Below are positions 1 to 8,838 of a DNA stretch of 64,000 bases, piece after piece. The notes under the pieces were generated by a model, which was given only the letters and a program-made list of their open reading frames with translations, did not search any database and was not told the DNA's origin. The DNA is from Streptomyces sp. NBC_01669. Lineage in GTDB: Bacteria > Actinomycetota > Actinomycetes > Streptomycetales > Streptomycetaceae. How positions within the stretch are numbered: position 1 is the first letter of the stretch; each line of letters starts with the position of its first letter. The position numbers were made by a program, and so were the translations under genes. The DNA lies in assembly GCF_026339735.1 (NCBI RefSeq), contig NZ_JAPEQG010000003.1:248001-312000 (forward strand), given 5' to 3'.

Positions 1-710
1 CCATTCTTGTCGATCACACCTGCCTTGAGCCATTGCCTGACGAGGTCCTTGGCGGGGAATCCGTCGAGCTGGCTGAGCAGGTGAGCGTGATCAATCCTGT
101 CGAATGCCGCTTTGAGATCCGCATCCAAAACCCACTGGCGCTTTGCGTGTTTTCCGTTCAGCGTCCAGTAGATGGCCTCGATTGCGTCCTGGCAGCTGCG
201 GCCCGGCCGGAACCCGTACGATCTGGGCTCGAAGCGGGCTTCCCACTCGGGTTCCAGTGCATTCTTGGTCCGCATCTGGTGGACGCGATCCAAAATCACG
301 GGAATCCCGAGCGGACGCTGCCGTCCATCGGGCTTGGGGATGTACACACGCTTGACCGACAGTGGTGTCCAGGACTTGCGGGTCCGATCCGTCTGCTCGG
401 CGAGCCTGGCCCGGGCCGTGGAGGTCAGAGCAACCTCCCCGTCCACCCCTGCGGTCATGCGGCCAGCGTTGATCTGTGCCACCCTGCGCACGCTGGTCAG
501 CGTGTTGGCACGGCTTCGCAACATCAACTTTTGCAGGGACCTGACCTTGGCCCAGTCCCCGTCCTGCGTCGCCTTGAAGATTCGCTGCCGCAGTCGTCGT
601 ACGTTGTCCTCCTGGGCCCGCCAGTTCACGGTGTCCCAGTTGAGGCGTCCGTCCTCCGGTCCGTTCACTCCGAGAGCCGCCATCGCAAGCGCGAACGCGT
701 GTCCCGTCAT
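1..710 (-). CDS. Group II intron reverse transcriptase/maturase, N-terminal part
   Basis: The minus strand is open from ATG at 710-708 to the window edge (about 236 codons). The protein starts MTGHAFALAMAALGVNGPED and contains LRQRIFKATQDGDWAKVRSL, a TAGVDGE block, the YIPKPDGRQRPLGIP motif, the SYGFRPGRSCQDAI block and the DADLKAAFDRIDH motif. These are RT motifs 0-3 of LtrA-type intron maturases. The YADD motif, domain X and any HNH domain would be to the left of position 1. The gene lies inside its intron and would aid splicing and retrohoming. A separate C-terminal half of a similar maturase is at 44.2-45.3 kb. Confidence 0.9.
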   Translation of the reverse strand, partial: MTGHAFALAMAALGVNGPEDGRLNWDTVNWRAQEDNVRRLRQRIFKATQDGDWAKVRSLQKLMLRSRANTLTSVRRVAQINAGRMTAGVDGEVALTSTARARLAEQTDRTRKSWTPLSVKRVYIPKPDGRQRPLGIPVILDRVHQMRTKNALEPEWEARFEPRSYGFRPGRSCQDAIEAIYWTLNGKHAKRQWVLDADLKAAFDRIDHAHLLSQLDGFPAKDLVRQWLKAGVIDKN

Positions 711-1386
711 CGTGTCTAACTTGCCCTTCGGTTCCGACTCCTGTGACCGGTCGTCTTCAAAAGCTCACCTGATCCACGTCAGCACCCTTTCGGGTCCGGG
801 CATCGGCCCGTATCCGGCCAGTTATCCGGGACGGCTTCGGGAGAGCTCGGCCGCGATGCCCCGTTTTCCTGCTGCCTTTCGGCCTGCCGGCGTTCGCTTC
901 TTGGACCATCCTGTTCCCGCCGGGGAGATCAACGTCCCTCACGGTCGGTCCACCTGCCGTTCCCACACGGCAGGACCCCGACGGGGTTTCCACGTTCCGC
1001 TGGTCCAAGACACAGCCGGGTAGGGCGCCCTCTCTCCCCCAGAGGCGACGGTGTTCACACGGCTGGTGAGATGCCCCCAGCCGCCGTCTGCCACTTCTCA
1101 ACGGCCAGCCTCTACACCCCGGTCCAGCATCCATCACCCGAAGCTCACTTTGACGAGGGGTCATCGAGGATTCACTCGCGTTCGCCCGTCCGGCTTTCCC
1201 CTCACCTGTGACATCCGGATGGAACGGATGTCCTTGGGCTTGAGCCCTGAGCTTCGCACCCTGCCGTTACCAGCAGCGCACGTCAGGGCGGGGACAGGTC
1301 TTGAACACTGACCTGGGGCTACGTCGTCAACTTCATCGCCCCTCCCATGGACGAACCCACTTGCCACCAGCGACTTCGTGTCGCAC
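1..1386 (-). mobile_element. Group II intron, 5' part (runs off left edge)
   Basis: Read on the minus strand, a GTGCG start typical of bacterial group II introns lies at 1386-1382. About 670 nt of GC-rich structured non-coding sequence (domains I-IV region) follow before the maturase ORF opens at 710. The 3' part of the ORF and domains V/VI lie outside the window. The 5' boundary is inferred from the GTGCG motif alone; the exon junction was not verified. Positions 1387-1505 are flanking DNA with no recognisable gene. Confidence 0.7.
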
Positions 1387-1716
1387 CATCTACGAGGTGC
1401 CTTGCTGATTGTGCGTGCTGGAAGCGTCAGAACTCCCATCATCGCAGGTCAGCAGGCACCTCTTCTTGATTGCTCATCCACAGCACGCGAGTCACTCGGT
1501 GGATCGAGGCTAAGCCCAATACCGTTCAGTTAGTGGTTTCGGATGGTGATGTGGGGGCTGTGTTTGGGCTGGGGCCAGTGTGCGTGGTGGGAGCGTTTCG
1601 CGGCCCATTTCAGGACCTTGCGTTTGACGACTCGCGGGTGTGAGCGTTTTCGGCGGGGTGGGTTGAGGTGTTGGGTGAGCCATCGGATGGCGTGACGCCA
1701 TGCTGCGTCGGCCGTG

Positions 1717-2928
1717 TCAGCGCTCGGAGGGGGAAAATGCGCCCTGCGCGACTGAACGGCGGGCGATGCGGAGGGCTTTGACGAAGGAGACTCTGTCGGG
1801 GTCCTGGCCGGTGTGCGCGGCGGTGTCGGCCATCAGGGTGCGGATGGCGTAGTGGCAGCACAGGTGTCCCCAGATTTCTTGCTGGACAAGGTCGGGGGCT
1901 TTCGAGCGCAGTACCGCGCGGGGCCCGCGTTGATGGGTCTTCAGTTCGTCGAAGGTTGTCTCGATCTCCCATCGTTGGGCATAGACGGCTGCGAGGTCCT
2001 CGGCGCCGACGTCGGCCGGGTCGAGGATCGTGGTCAGCAGCCGGTATTCCTCGGGGTTGTCCCGGCCGTCATCGACCGTGTAGTCGATCACTCTGACTGT
2101 GAGCGGCTGCGTCGTGGCCCGGTTCGTGCCCGACGTCGGGACGATCCGGGCCAGCCAGGACCCATCGGCCAGTGTTTCCAGATGCCGGGGCCGCAGGTTC
2201 GTTTTCACTCGCCAGAGCAGATCCGCGCCCGTGGCGGCGGCCTGCTGCCACAGACGGAACCCGTAGAAGCCCCGGTCGGCCAGGACCAGTTGGCCCAGCT
2301 CCAGCCGATCGACGAGCTGCCGGGACAACTCGATCTCCGACACGCTGCACGGGCCGGTGGCAGCGTCGAAGATGGCATGAGTGCCGCATTCCGCCAATGC
2401 CACCAGGCGGGCCTGCGGAAACGCGGACTGCTCCCCCCGGCTGGAAGCCGGCCGCCCGAAGAATTCTGCGTTGGCTGCCGTGTCTGCCACGTCCAGGCAC
2501 GTCCCGTCGATCGCCACCAGACGACGCCCGGCCAGCCACGACCCCGGCGTGTCCGGCCCCGCCAGCGGACGCGCAACCCGCGCGAAGAGATCCCGCACCG
2601 GCTCGAACCCCAGACGAGCCCTGGCCTGGAAGATCGCCGACTTCGAGGGCGGCGTGAACGACTCCGACCACCCCGACGCCCACGACAGCCCATCCGTGAG
2701 CTGCGCGAACACATCCTCGTAGGAGCCATCCGAATACAGCGCCATCCCCATCGAGAAGTACGCCATCACCCGCGCGGGCAAGGACCGGTGACGCCGCTCA
2801 GTACGCCCCGCCTCCTCGATCACCGCGTCAACCACATCCGCGGGAAACACCCGCGTCAGCAACCCCACAGACACCAAATCCGACAAGCGGACATCAGAAG
2901 ACGGCTTCACCCAACCAGAACGCGGCAT
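1717..2928 (-). CDS. tnpA: IS4-family DDE transposase
   Basis: This 403-aa protein starts MPRSGWVKPSSDVRLSDLVS. It has the N-terminal IS4 domain and a DDE core: D in RRLVAIDGTCLDVA, D in QLVLADRGFYGF, and E in the YREK-like block AQRWEIETTFDELK near residue 325. It catalyses cut-and-paste transposition. The ORF ends in SPSER close to the left inverted repeat and looks intact, so the element could be active apart from its interrupted right end. Confidence 0.9.
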   Translation of the reverse strand: MPRSGWVKPSSDVRLSDLVSVGLLTRVFPADVVDAVIEEAGRTERRHRSLPARVMAYFSMGMALYSDGSYEDVFAQLTDGLSWASGWSESFTPPSKSAIFQARARLGFEPVRDLFARVARPLAGPDTPGSWLAGRRLVAIDGTCLDVADTAANAEFFGRPASSRGEQSAFPQARLVALAECGTHAIFDAATGPCSVSEIELSRQLVDRLELGQLVLADRGFYGFRLWQQAAATGADLLWRVKTNLRPRHLETLADGSWLARIVPTSGTNRATTQPLTVRVIDYTVDDGRDNPEEYRLLTTILDPADVGAEDLAAVYAQRWEIETTFDELKTHQRGPRAVLRSKAPDLVQQEIWGHLCCHYAIRTLMADTAAHTGQDPDRVSFVKALRIARRSVAQGAFSPSER

Positions 2929-2967
2929 CCACCCACAATAACCCAGAAGCCCTTAACTGAACGGTAT

Positions 2968-4742
2968 GACTCTGTTGGTGATCTTGTGAGGGATGCTGAC
3001 AGGTCGTCTGTTCGGCGGTTCGCTGGAGTTGGGCGGGGTGGTTCCAGGGAGAGGGCCGGAGATGTCCATACGGGCCAGGAGTTACCAGCGGATTCCGACG
3101 CGGACGGTGTTGACGGCGTGGGCGGCGTGTCCGAAGGGCACGCCGGCGATGCTGATGCGGGACCGGTTGGATGTGGTGTTCGAGGATAATGAGTTCGCGG
3201 ACCTGTATCCGAAGGACGGGCGGCCGGGCTTGTCGCCGGGGCAGTTGGCGCTGGTGTCGGTGCTGCAGTTCGCGGAGAACCTGTCGGACCGCGCGGCCGC
3301 GAACGCGGTCCGCACCAGGATCGACTGGAAGTACGCCCTGGGCCTGGAGTTGGACGATCCCGGCTTCGACCACTCGGTGCTGTGCGAGTTCCGGGCCAGG
3401 CTGGCCCAGGACGACGCGGCCGACCGGCTGCTGCAGGTGATGCTGCATCGGCTGACCGAGGCCGGACTGCTTAAATCCGGCGGTCGGCAACGCACGGATG
3501 CGACCCATGTGCTCGCGGCGGTGCGCACGCTCAGCCGGCTGGAGCTGGTCGGCGAGAGCCTGCGGGCCGCCCTCGAGCAGCTCGCCCAGGCGGACCCGGA
3601 CTGGCTGCTGCCGCTGGTCGAGCCGGAGTGGGACAAGCGCTACGGGCGCAAGATCGAGATCGGCAAGGTGCCCGGCGGGAAGGCCGGGGTCACCGCCCTG
3701 GCCGAGACCTTCGGCCGGGACGGACACAAGGTCCTGGCCGCCGCGTGGGCGGCCGACGCCCCTCCCCGGCTCCGGGCGTTGGCACAGGTGGAAATCCTGC
3801 GCCAGGTCTGGGTGCACCACTACTTCTGGGATACCCGCGGGCGGCTGCGCTGGCGCGACGGCCACGCGCTGCCTCCGGCATCGCTGCGGTTCGACTCCCC
3901 GTACGACACCGACGCGCACTACTGCGTCAAACGTGACACCGCCTGGTCCGGCTACCGCACTCACTTCACCGAGACGTGCACGTCAGACCTGCCGGAGGTG
4001 GTCGTGCACGTGGCCACCACGATCGCCCCGGTCCAGGACGGCGAACTCACCGCCCAGATCCACGACGATCTGGCCCAGGTCGGCCTCATCCCGGCCGAGC
4101 ACGCGGTCGACGCCGCCTACATCAGCCCCGCGCAGATTGAACGCGCTCACCGGGTGCACAGCATCACCCTGCTCGGCCCGGTCGTGCCCGACCACAGCCA
4201 CCAGGCCAAAAGCGGGGCCGGCTTCGACAAGGCCGCCTTCGCCATCGACTGGGACCGCTGCCAGGCCACCTGCCCCCAGGGCACCGTCAGCCGCGAGTGG
4301 CGTCCCCTGCACATCAGCGGCCACAACTACATCCAGGTCAAGTTCGACAAGGCCACCTGCCTGGCCTGCCCCGTCCGCCCCCAGTGCACCAAGGCGGTCA
4401 GTGGTCCGCGCTCGCTCGCGCTGCTGCCCACCCGCGAACTGCACGAGATCCAGCAGCGCAACCGCCTCGACCAGCACACCGAAGACTGGCAGCGCCGATA
4501 CGCGATCCGCGCCGGCATCGAAGCCACCCTCTCCCAGAACGTCCGCACCTGCGGCCTGCGCCGGACCCGCTACCGAGGCCTGCCAAAGACGCACGTCCAG
4601 CACGTACTGACCGGCCTGGCCTGCAACGTCACCCGCATCACCGACTGGATCGCCGACCCTGCGCACCCCCGGCGAGCACCCAGCCACTTCCACGCCCTCT
4701 GCACCGCCGTCACCTGACCCCCACAAGATCACCAACAGAGTC
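2968..4742. mobile_element. IS1182-family element nested in IS4
   Basis: Perfect 21-bp inverted repeats lie at 2968-2988 (starting GACTCTGTTGGTGATC) and 4722-4742. A 7-bp direct repeat, ACGGTAT, flanks the element at 2961-2967 and 4743-4749 and comes from the terminal repeat of the IS4 element. This shows that the IS1182 arrived second. Confidence 0.9.
3062..4717 (+). CDS. tnpA: IS1182-family transposase
   Basis: The protein has 551 aa from ATG 3062, which follows a purine-rich AGGGAGAGGG stretch; an upstream in-frame start at 2993 lies in the terminal repeat and is less likely. It starts MSIRARSYQRIPTRTV and has the DUF772-like N-terminal domain (GRPGLSPGQLALVSVLQFAE). A DDE core (DATHVLAA; VDAAYIS) follows, then a Cys-rich block CLACPVRPQCTKA and the C-terminal block RRYAIRAGIEATLSQ. 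The reading frame is complete. Confidence 0.88.
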   Translation: MSIRARSYQRIPTRTVLTAWAACPKGTPAMLMRDRLDVVFEDNEFADLYPKDGRPGLSPGQLALVSVLQFAENLSDRAAANAVRTRIDWKYALGLELDDPGFDHSVLCEFRARLAQDDAADRLLQVMLHRLTEAGLLKSGGRQRTDATHVLAAVRTLSRLELVGESLRAALEQLAQADPDWLLPLVEPEWDKRYGRKIEIGKVPGGKAGVTALAETFGRDGHKVLAAAWAADAPPRLRALAQVEILRQVWVHHYFWDTRGRLRWRDGHALPPASLRFDSPYDTDAHYCVKRDTAWSGYRTHFTETCTSDLPEVVVHVATTIAPVQDGELTAQIHDDLAQVGLIPAEHAVDAAYISPAQIERAHRVHSITLLGPVVPDHSHQAKSGAGFDKAAFAIDWDRCQATCPQGTVSREWRPLHISGHNYIQVKFDKATCLACPVRPQCTKAVSGPRSLALLPTRELHEIQQRNRLDQHTEDWQRRYAIRAGIEATLSQNVRTCGLRRTRYRGLPKTHVQHVLTGLACNVTRITDWIADPAHPRRAPSHFHALCTAVT

Positions 4743-4806
4743 ACGGTATTGAGGCTAAGCCCGGAGGCGCGAAGCGCCGGAGTTCGCTCCGCCTCTGTCG
4801 TTGCGG

Positions 4807-5235
4807 TCAGATAGGCCGCTTCTGGCCTTCGATGTACTGGCGGATTACGGTCAGCGGTGCACCGCCGCATGATCCTGCGAAGTAGGAGCGGGACCAGAAC
4901 ACTGACCCCATGCCGATCCGGTTGATGCGGCCGGTGTACTCGGCCCGCAGGTACCGGGAGCTTACGCCCTTGAGGGAGTTGATCAGTTTAGACAGGGCGA
5001 CTTTCGGCGGGTAGTGCACCAACAGGTGCACGTGATCCGCCTCGCCGTTGAACTCGCGTAGCTCTGTCTCGAAGCTGGCGCAGACCTCTCGCATGATCTC
5101 CTCGCACCGTTTGAGCATGGCGTCATCGAAGATGTCACGCCGGTACTTGGTGACGAACACCAAGTGTGCGTGGAGGGTGTAGGTGACGTGCCGTCCGGTG
5201 CGGATATCGGGGTTTGGCTTCCAGCGTGGTGACAT
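4807..5235 (-). CDS. tnpA: IS200/IS605 Y1 transposase
   Basis: This 142-aa protein shows the HUH motif as HVHLLVHYPP near residue 70 and the catalytic tyrosine in VIRQYIEGQ near the C-terminus. It starts MSPRWKPNPDIRTGRHVTYT and contains KYRRDIFDD. Length and motifs are normal for Y1 single-strand transposases, which cut and join hairpin ends of single-stranded DNA. The frame is intact. The divergent partner is a frameshifted tnpB. Confidence 0.92.
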   Translation of the reverse strand: MSPRWKPNPDIRTGRHVTYTLHAHLVFVTKYRRDIFDDAMLKRCEEIMREVCASFETELREFNGEADHVHLLVHYPPKVALSKLINSLKGVSSRYLRAEYTGRINRIGMGSVFWSRSYFAGSCGGAPLTVIRQYIEGQKRPI

Positions 5236-5286
5236 ACGCCAAGCGTAGTATGATCAAGCGAGCCAACGTGGAAGGGGGTGGGTCGG

Positions 5287-6485
5287 ATGATGCGTGCGTA
5301 CAAGTTCCTTATGCGGCCCACCGTGGGCCAGACGATCGCACTGGGCGAGATGCTGCGCGATCACTGCTCCCTCTACAACGGTGCCTTGCAGGAACGCCGT
5401 GACGCGTACCGGCACGTATCGAAGACGAGCATCAAGTACGGGATGCAGTCCGCGCAGCTCAAGGAGATCCGGGTGCACGACCCGGAGCGTCAGGGCCGGT
5501 GGTCCTTCTCCTCCCAGCAGGCGACGCTTCGCCGTCTCGGCAAGGCATTCGCCGCGTTCTTCCGCCGCGTCAAGGCGGGGGAAACGCCGGGCTACCCGCG
5601 CTTCCGTGGCGTGAACTGGTTCGACACGGTCGACTTCCCCAAAAACGGGGACGGCTGCCGCTGGGACTCCACTCCGCACGACCCGGTCACCCGCGTCCGC
5701 TTCCAAGGTGTCGGGCACGTCAAGGTCAACCAGCACCGGCCGGTGGTCGGCAAGGTCAAGACCGTGTCCCTCAAGCGTGAGGGCAAGCGCTGGTACGTGA
5801 TCCTGACCGCCGAGCAGACCGCGCCTAAGCCGCTTCCCGCGACCGGCTCTGTGGTCGGCATCGACATGGGCATAGCCAACTTCCTTGCCGACTCGGGCGG
5901 CGAGTTCATCGAGAACCCCGGCACGGGCGGAAGGCCGCCGCGAAGCTCGAAGCGGCACAGCAGGCTGTCGCTCGGTGCAAGCGCCGCAGCAACCGGCGTA
6001 AGAAGGCCGTCCAGAAGGTTGCGGACCTGCACCGAAAGGTTCGCCGTCAGCGCCTCGATCATGCACACAAGACCGCGTGGGGCCTGGTCCGCGAACACGA
6101 CTTCATCGCGCACGAAGACCTTAAGATCCGCAACATGGTCAAGGCCCCCGCACCGAGGCCCGACCCCGACCGGCCGGGCAGCTTCCTGCCCAACAGGGCC
6201 GCCGCAAAGGCCGGACTCAACCACTCGATCTCGGATGCCGGATGGGGGGTGTTCCTGACGATCCTGCACGCCAAGGCTGAAAGTGCCGGACGAGACGTGA
6301 TCGCTGTGGACCCCCGCAACACCTCCCGGACCTGCCCCGAATGCGGGCACGTCGCAGCGGAGAACCGGCCCACACAGGAGAAGTTCCACTGCGTCTCGTG
6401 CGACCACAGCGCGCACGCGGACACGGTGGGCGCCCTGAACGTTCTACGGGCCGGGCTGGTCCGTCGCGAAGCCGCACCGGCATAG
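5287..6485 (+). pseudogene. tnpB: TnpB RNA-guided nuclease, frameshifted
   Basis: Frame 1 runs from ATG 5287 (after GGAAGGGGG) through MMRAYKFLMRPTVGQ to the first RuvC Asp in VVGIDMGIANF, then leaves frame near 5925-5945 after EFIENPG. The correct continuation is in another frame: KAAAKLEAAQQAVARC, the Glu in AHEDLKIRNM, the zinc-ribbon Cys pairs CPEC and CVSC, and the third Asp in HADTVGALNVL, ending at 6485. All catalytic residues survive, so one indel separates this from an intact TnpB. Either a real mutation or a sequencing error would explain it. Confidence 0.85.
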
Positions 6486-6521
6486 CGAGAAGCCCCCTCG
6501 TTCACGAGGGGGAGGAGTCAC

Positions 6522-6932
6522 GTAGTGGTCGATGACTTGGTCCATGGCCCAGTGGTAGTTCGTGCGCCCCATATGACCGAGGTTCTCGTGCAGCTTGTTG
6601 ATGCGGCCGCGGTGCCCGCCGAGCGTCAGGTCAGTGGACCCGTCGACATCGGTGGAGAAGAACACCACCGGCACGACCCCGTCGTCGTCGAGATGAGCCG
6701 ACAGCGACAGGACCTGCTCGGCCAGATGCTGCATGGTCCCGTCCCGGTAGTAGGGCCGCATCGACCCGGACCGGTCCAGCACGAGGTACACCGCGGCCCG
6801 CACGCCCTCCAGCCCATGCCCGCGGATACTGTCGCCCGCGACCTTGTACAGGCTGACCAGGTCGGGCGCACGTTCTTGCACCTTGGACAGGCTGATGGCT
6901 GGTGCTCGCTGCATGCCGTTCGTCGCGGTCAT
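6522..6932 (-). pseudogene. VWA-domain (TerF-like) protein, 3' end removed by IS605
   Basis: From ATG 6932, preceded on the minus strand by GAGGGG, the frame reads MTATNGMQRAPAISLSKVQ and includes the MIDAS motif LVLDRSGSMRPYY and GHMGRTNYHWAMDQVIDHY. It then runs straight into the right end of the IS605 element. Family members are about 220 aa, so roughly the C-terminal third is lost. VWA proteins of this type lie among tellurium-resistance-like genes in actinomycetes; no Ter partners are visible here. Confidence 0.8.
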
Positions 6933-7187
6933 CCCCTCATGGTGACGCCTCGCTGCTGACCAAAAGCAGCGTTTACCCAATGAGCGGTGTGCATCGTGAA
7001 GTTGCAGGTCACGGGTCTGGTGTGAAGGGCGAACGGGGTACTCGCGCTGGTCGTCGGCGGGTGTCCACGGTGTAGATCGTCCGGCTCGCCAGCTGAAGGC
7101 GTTGTGAGGTTCTGCTGCGCCGATCGCCGGGCTGCCCATACGATCCGTCACCGGGCCGGTACGCCGGGAAGCGGGGAGGGTGCGGTT

Positions 7188-7643
7188 GTGCAGGAGCGGG
7201 AGCGGATCACGGCTCGCCGCAGTGAACTGGATGCGCTTGCCGCGGAGTTGGCCAAGCAGCTGCAGGAGGTCCAGGTCGAGCGGGAGGAGCTGGTGATCGC
7301 CGAGCGGGTCCTGAACCTGCTGGCTGAGCAGGACCGCGCCGTGGAGGAGGCCGCTGAGGCCGCGGCCCCGGTTCCGGCCCGGGTGGCGGGGCGGGCGGTG
7401 CTGTTGATCCCGTACCGCGGCGAAGATCCTGACGAGGCTGCGCTGCCCGGTGACTACCGCAGGATTCTGGCGATCGTGCGGGCCGCCGACGGCCCGGTCC
7501 AGGTGAGGGGAGTCGGCGAGGAACTGGGCCTGGAGGTGGCGGTGCGCGGGAAGCTGGAGCCGCTGCAGGCGAAGATGACCAAGCTCGCCGATCGTGGCTG
7601 GCTGCACAAACGGCCCGACGGACGGTTCGCCGCACGCCGGTAG
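7188..7643 (+). CDS. Coiled-coil plus winged-helix protein carried by the IS5-like element
   Basis: The start is GTG 7188, chosen because GGGGAGGG lies 8 nt upstream; the longer frame from 7104 lacks such a site. The 151-aa product begins VQERERITARRSELDALAAE, a charged heptad-like coiled coil over about 45 residues, then an Ala/Pro linker. The C-terminus reads as a winged helix (DYRRILAIVRAADGPVQ, RGKLEPLQAKMTKLADRGW, LHKRPDGRFA). It ends 56 nt before the transposase and lies within the same terminal repeats. A role in transposition control is inference; I do not recognise a named family. Confidence 0.6.
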   Translation: MQERERITARRSELDALAAELAKQLQEVQVEREELVIAERVLNLLAEQDRAVEEAAEAAAPVPARVAGRAVLLIPYRGEDPDEAALPGDYRRILAIVRAADGPVQVRGVGEELGLEVAVRGKLEPLQAKMTKLADRGWLHKRPDGRFAARR

Positions 7644-7699
7644 CCGCAGGGGGACGGCCGGGCGTAACCGGAGGGCCCCCGGCGGCAGTTGAGTTTGGT

Positions 7700-8539
7700 G
7701 TGAAGAAAAACAACGACACCGTCGAGGGCCCTGACGGCCTTGTCTACACCGTCCGCCTGCCGCTGTCGAGCGCCACCCTGAACTATCTCGCCACCCTGAT
7801 ACGCGGCCACTGCAAGAAGATCGGCTCGCGGTGGCGGGCGCTGCCCGCGGGAAAGATCGCGGGGATCGTGCTGGCGGTGCTGCGCTGTGACCAGCGGCCC
7901 GGCGATCTGGCCGGCGGAAACGGGGTGCACCGCACCACCGTCATCCGCTGGGTGCGGGAGGTCGTCGGTCTGTTGGCCGCCCGCGCCCCGCGCCTGGACC
8001 GCGCGCTGAAGAAGATCGCTCGAAAGGGTGGTGGGGTGGTGCTTCTGGACGGCTCGCTGATCCGCACCCGGCGCCGCACCGGAACAGCGAACCGGAAAAA
8101 CTACTCCGGCGAGCACAAATGCCACGGCATGCTCGTGATCGCACTCACCGACGACAAGGGCCGTCTGGCATGGGTCTCCGCGGTGCGGCCCGGACGCACC
8201 TCGGAGATCACCGCCTGCCGGCACGACAAACTCACCGCCCATCTCCGCGCGGCCGGGCTCGGCGCAATCGCCGACCTGGGCTTCGTCGGCCTCGACGACA
8301 GCGGCCCGGACGCCGACCCGGCGGTGATCACCGGATACAAGGCCGCCCGCAACCGGCCCCTGACCCGGGGGCAGAAACTGTCCAACAAGGCGCTGGCCGC
8401 GGTCCGGGCACCGGTCGAGCACGGCTTCGCCCACCTGAAGAACTGGCGCGTGCTCGGCAAGGTACGCACCGACCCGAAGTGGGCGACCGCCCTGGTGAGG
8501 GCCCTGCTTGTCCTGACGAACCGCGAAGTCGCCCGGTGA
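7700..8539 (+). CDS. tnpA: IS5-like DDE transposase
   Basis: This 279-aa protein starts at GTG 7700 with MKKNNDTVEGPDGLVYT. It carries an N-terminal HTH (GVHRTTVIRWVREVVGLL) and DDE_Tnp_4-like core motifs: LLDGSLIRTRRRTG, IADLGFVGLDD, and the C-terminal APVEHGFAHLKNWRVLGK block containing the catalytic Glu. The frame is intact and ends 59 nt before the right terminal repeat. Confidence 0.87.
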   Translation: MKKNNDTVEGPDGLVYTVRLPLSSATLNYLATLIRGHCKKIGSRWRALPAGKIAGIVLAVLRCDQRPGDLAGGNGVHRTTVIRWVREVVGLLAARAPRLDRALKKIARKGGGVVLLDGSLIRTRRRTGTANRKNYSGEHKCHGMLVIALTDDKGRLAWVSAVRPGRTSEITACRHDKLTAHLRAAGLGAIADLGFVGLDDSGPDADPAVITGYKAARNRPLTRGQKLSNKALAAVRAPVEHGFAHLKNWRVLGKVRTDPKWATALVRALLVLTNREVAR

Positions 8540-8646
8540 CCGACGATCTTCGCCGAAGTCATCCGCCCGCGACCAGCACGAGCATCCCGAACCCCACGCA
8601 CACCAGACCCGTGACCTGCAACTTCACTATGTACACCGCTCATTGG

Positions 8647-8793
8647 GGCTTGCCCGGAGTTGCATCGACCGGTCACCGAGGCTTGCCCACCCCCTTAGGA
8701 GGCTTGCCCAATCGCCCACCGGAGGCTTGCCCGCTCCATGGGCAAGCCTCCCACCTGCTGCTTCGGGGAGTTGGGCAAGCCGTTGGGCAAGCC
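8647..8793. repeat. Seven copies of GGCTTGCCC in mixed orientation
   Basis: GGCTTGCCC occurs at 8647, 8680, 8701 and 8724, and its complement GGGCAAGCC at 8740, 8773 and 8785. Copies 4 and 5 form a palindrome with 11-bp arms (GAGGCTTGCCC) and a 7-nt centre. The array begins at the right border of the IS5-like element and ends 45 bp before the first gene of the conjugation operon. Candidate roles are operators, iterons or part of a transfer origin. Confidence 0.8.
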
Positions 8794-8838
8794 GGTCTGA
8801 GGAGAGTTCACGGCACGACATCCGAAAGGAGAAGTGCC

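Larger units (their letters stand above)
1518..4750. mobile_element. IS4-family element, split by a nested IS1182
   Basis: The left inverted repeat starts AATACCGTTCAGTTA at 1518 and the right repeat ends at 2967, with its last bases restored at 4743-4750 after the nested element. The composite is flanked by a 12-bp direct repeat, GAGGCTAAGCCC, at 1506-1517 and 4751-4762. This fits the 8-13 bp target duplications known for IS4. The element therefore consists of 1518-2967 plus the last base or bases at 4750. Confidence 0.85.
4763..6521. mobile_element. IS200/IS605-family element (tnpA and tnpB divergent)
   Basis: A Y1 transposase gene on the minus strand and a TnpB gene on the plus strand diverge from about 5236-5286. 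A small hairpin (GGCGCGAAGCGCC) lies near the left end. The right end carries a CCCCCTCGTTCACGAGGGGG hairpin and finishes GGAGGAGTCAC at 6521, where the VWA gene fragment begins. The left boundary is only approximate because IS4 is inserted next to it. Confidence 0.75.
6976..8647. mobile_element. IS5-like element with long terminal repeats and a second gene
   Basis: Near-perfect 49-bp inverted repeats lie at 6976-7024 and 8599-8647 and share AGTTGCAGGTCACGGGTCTG. Two same-strand genes lie inside: a coiled-coil/winged-helix ORF and a DDE transposase. I could not identify a clear target duplication next to the repeats. Confidence 0.82.

Noticed and set aside
1..1386. Left-edge intron and the 44-kb intron as two halves of one broken intron
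   Set aside because: The left-edge copy is cut only by the window border, so its 3' part may exist outside; no evidence links the two.
6444..7607. 387-codon minus-strand frame suggesting a long VWA protein
   Set aside because: Only the part from ATG 6932 downward matches the VWA family. The upstream half is antisense to the IS5-like passenger gene and the terminal repeat.
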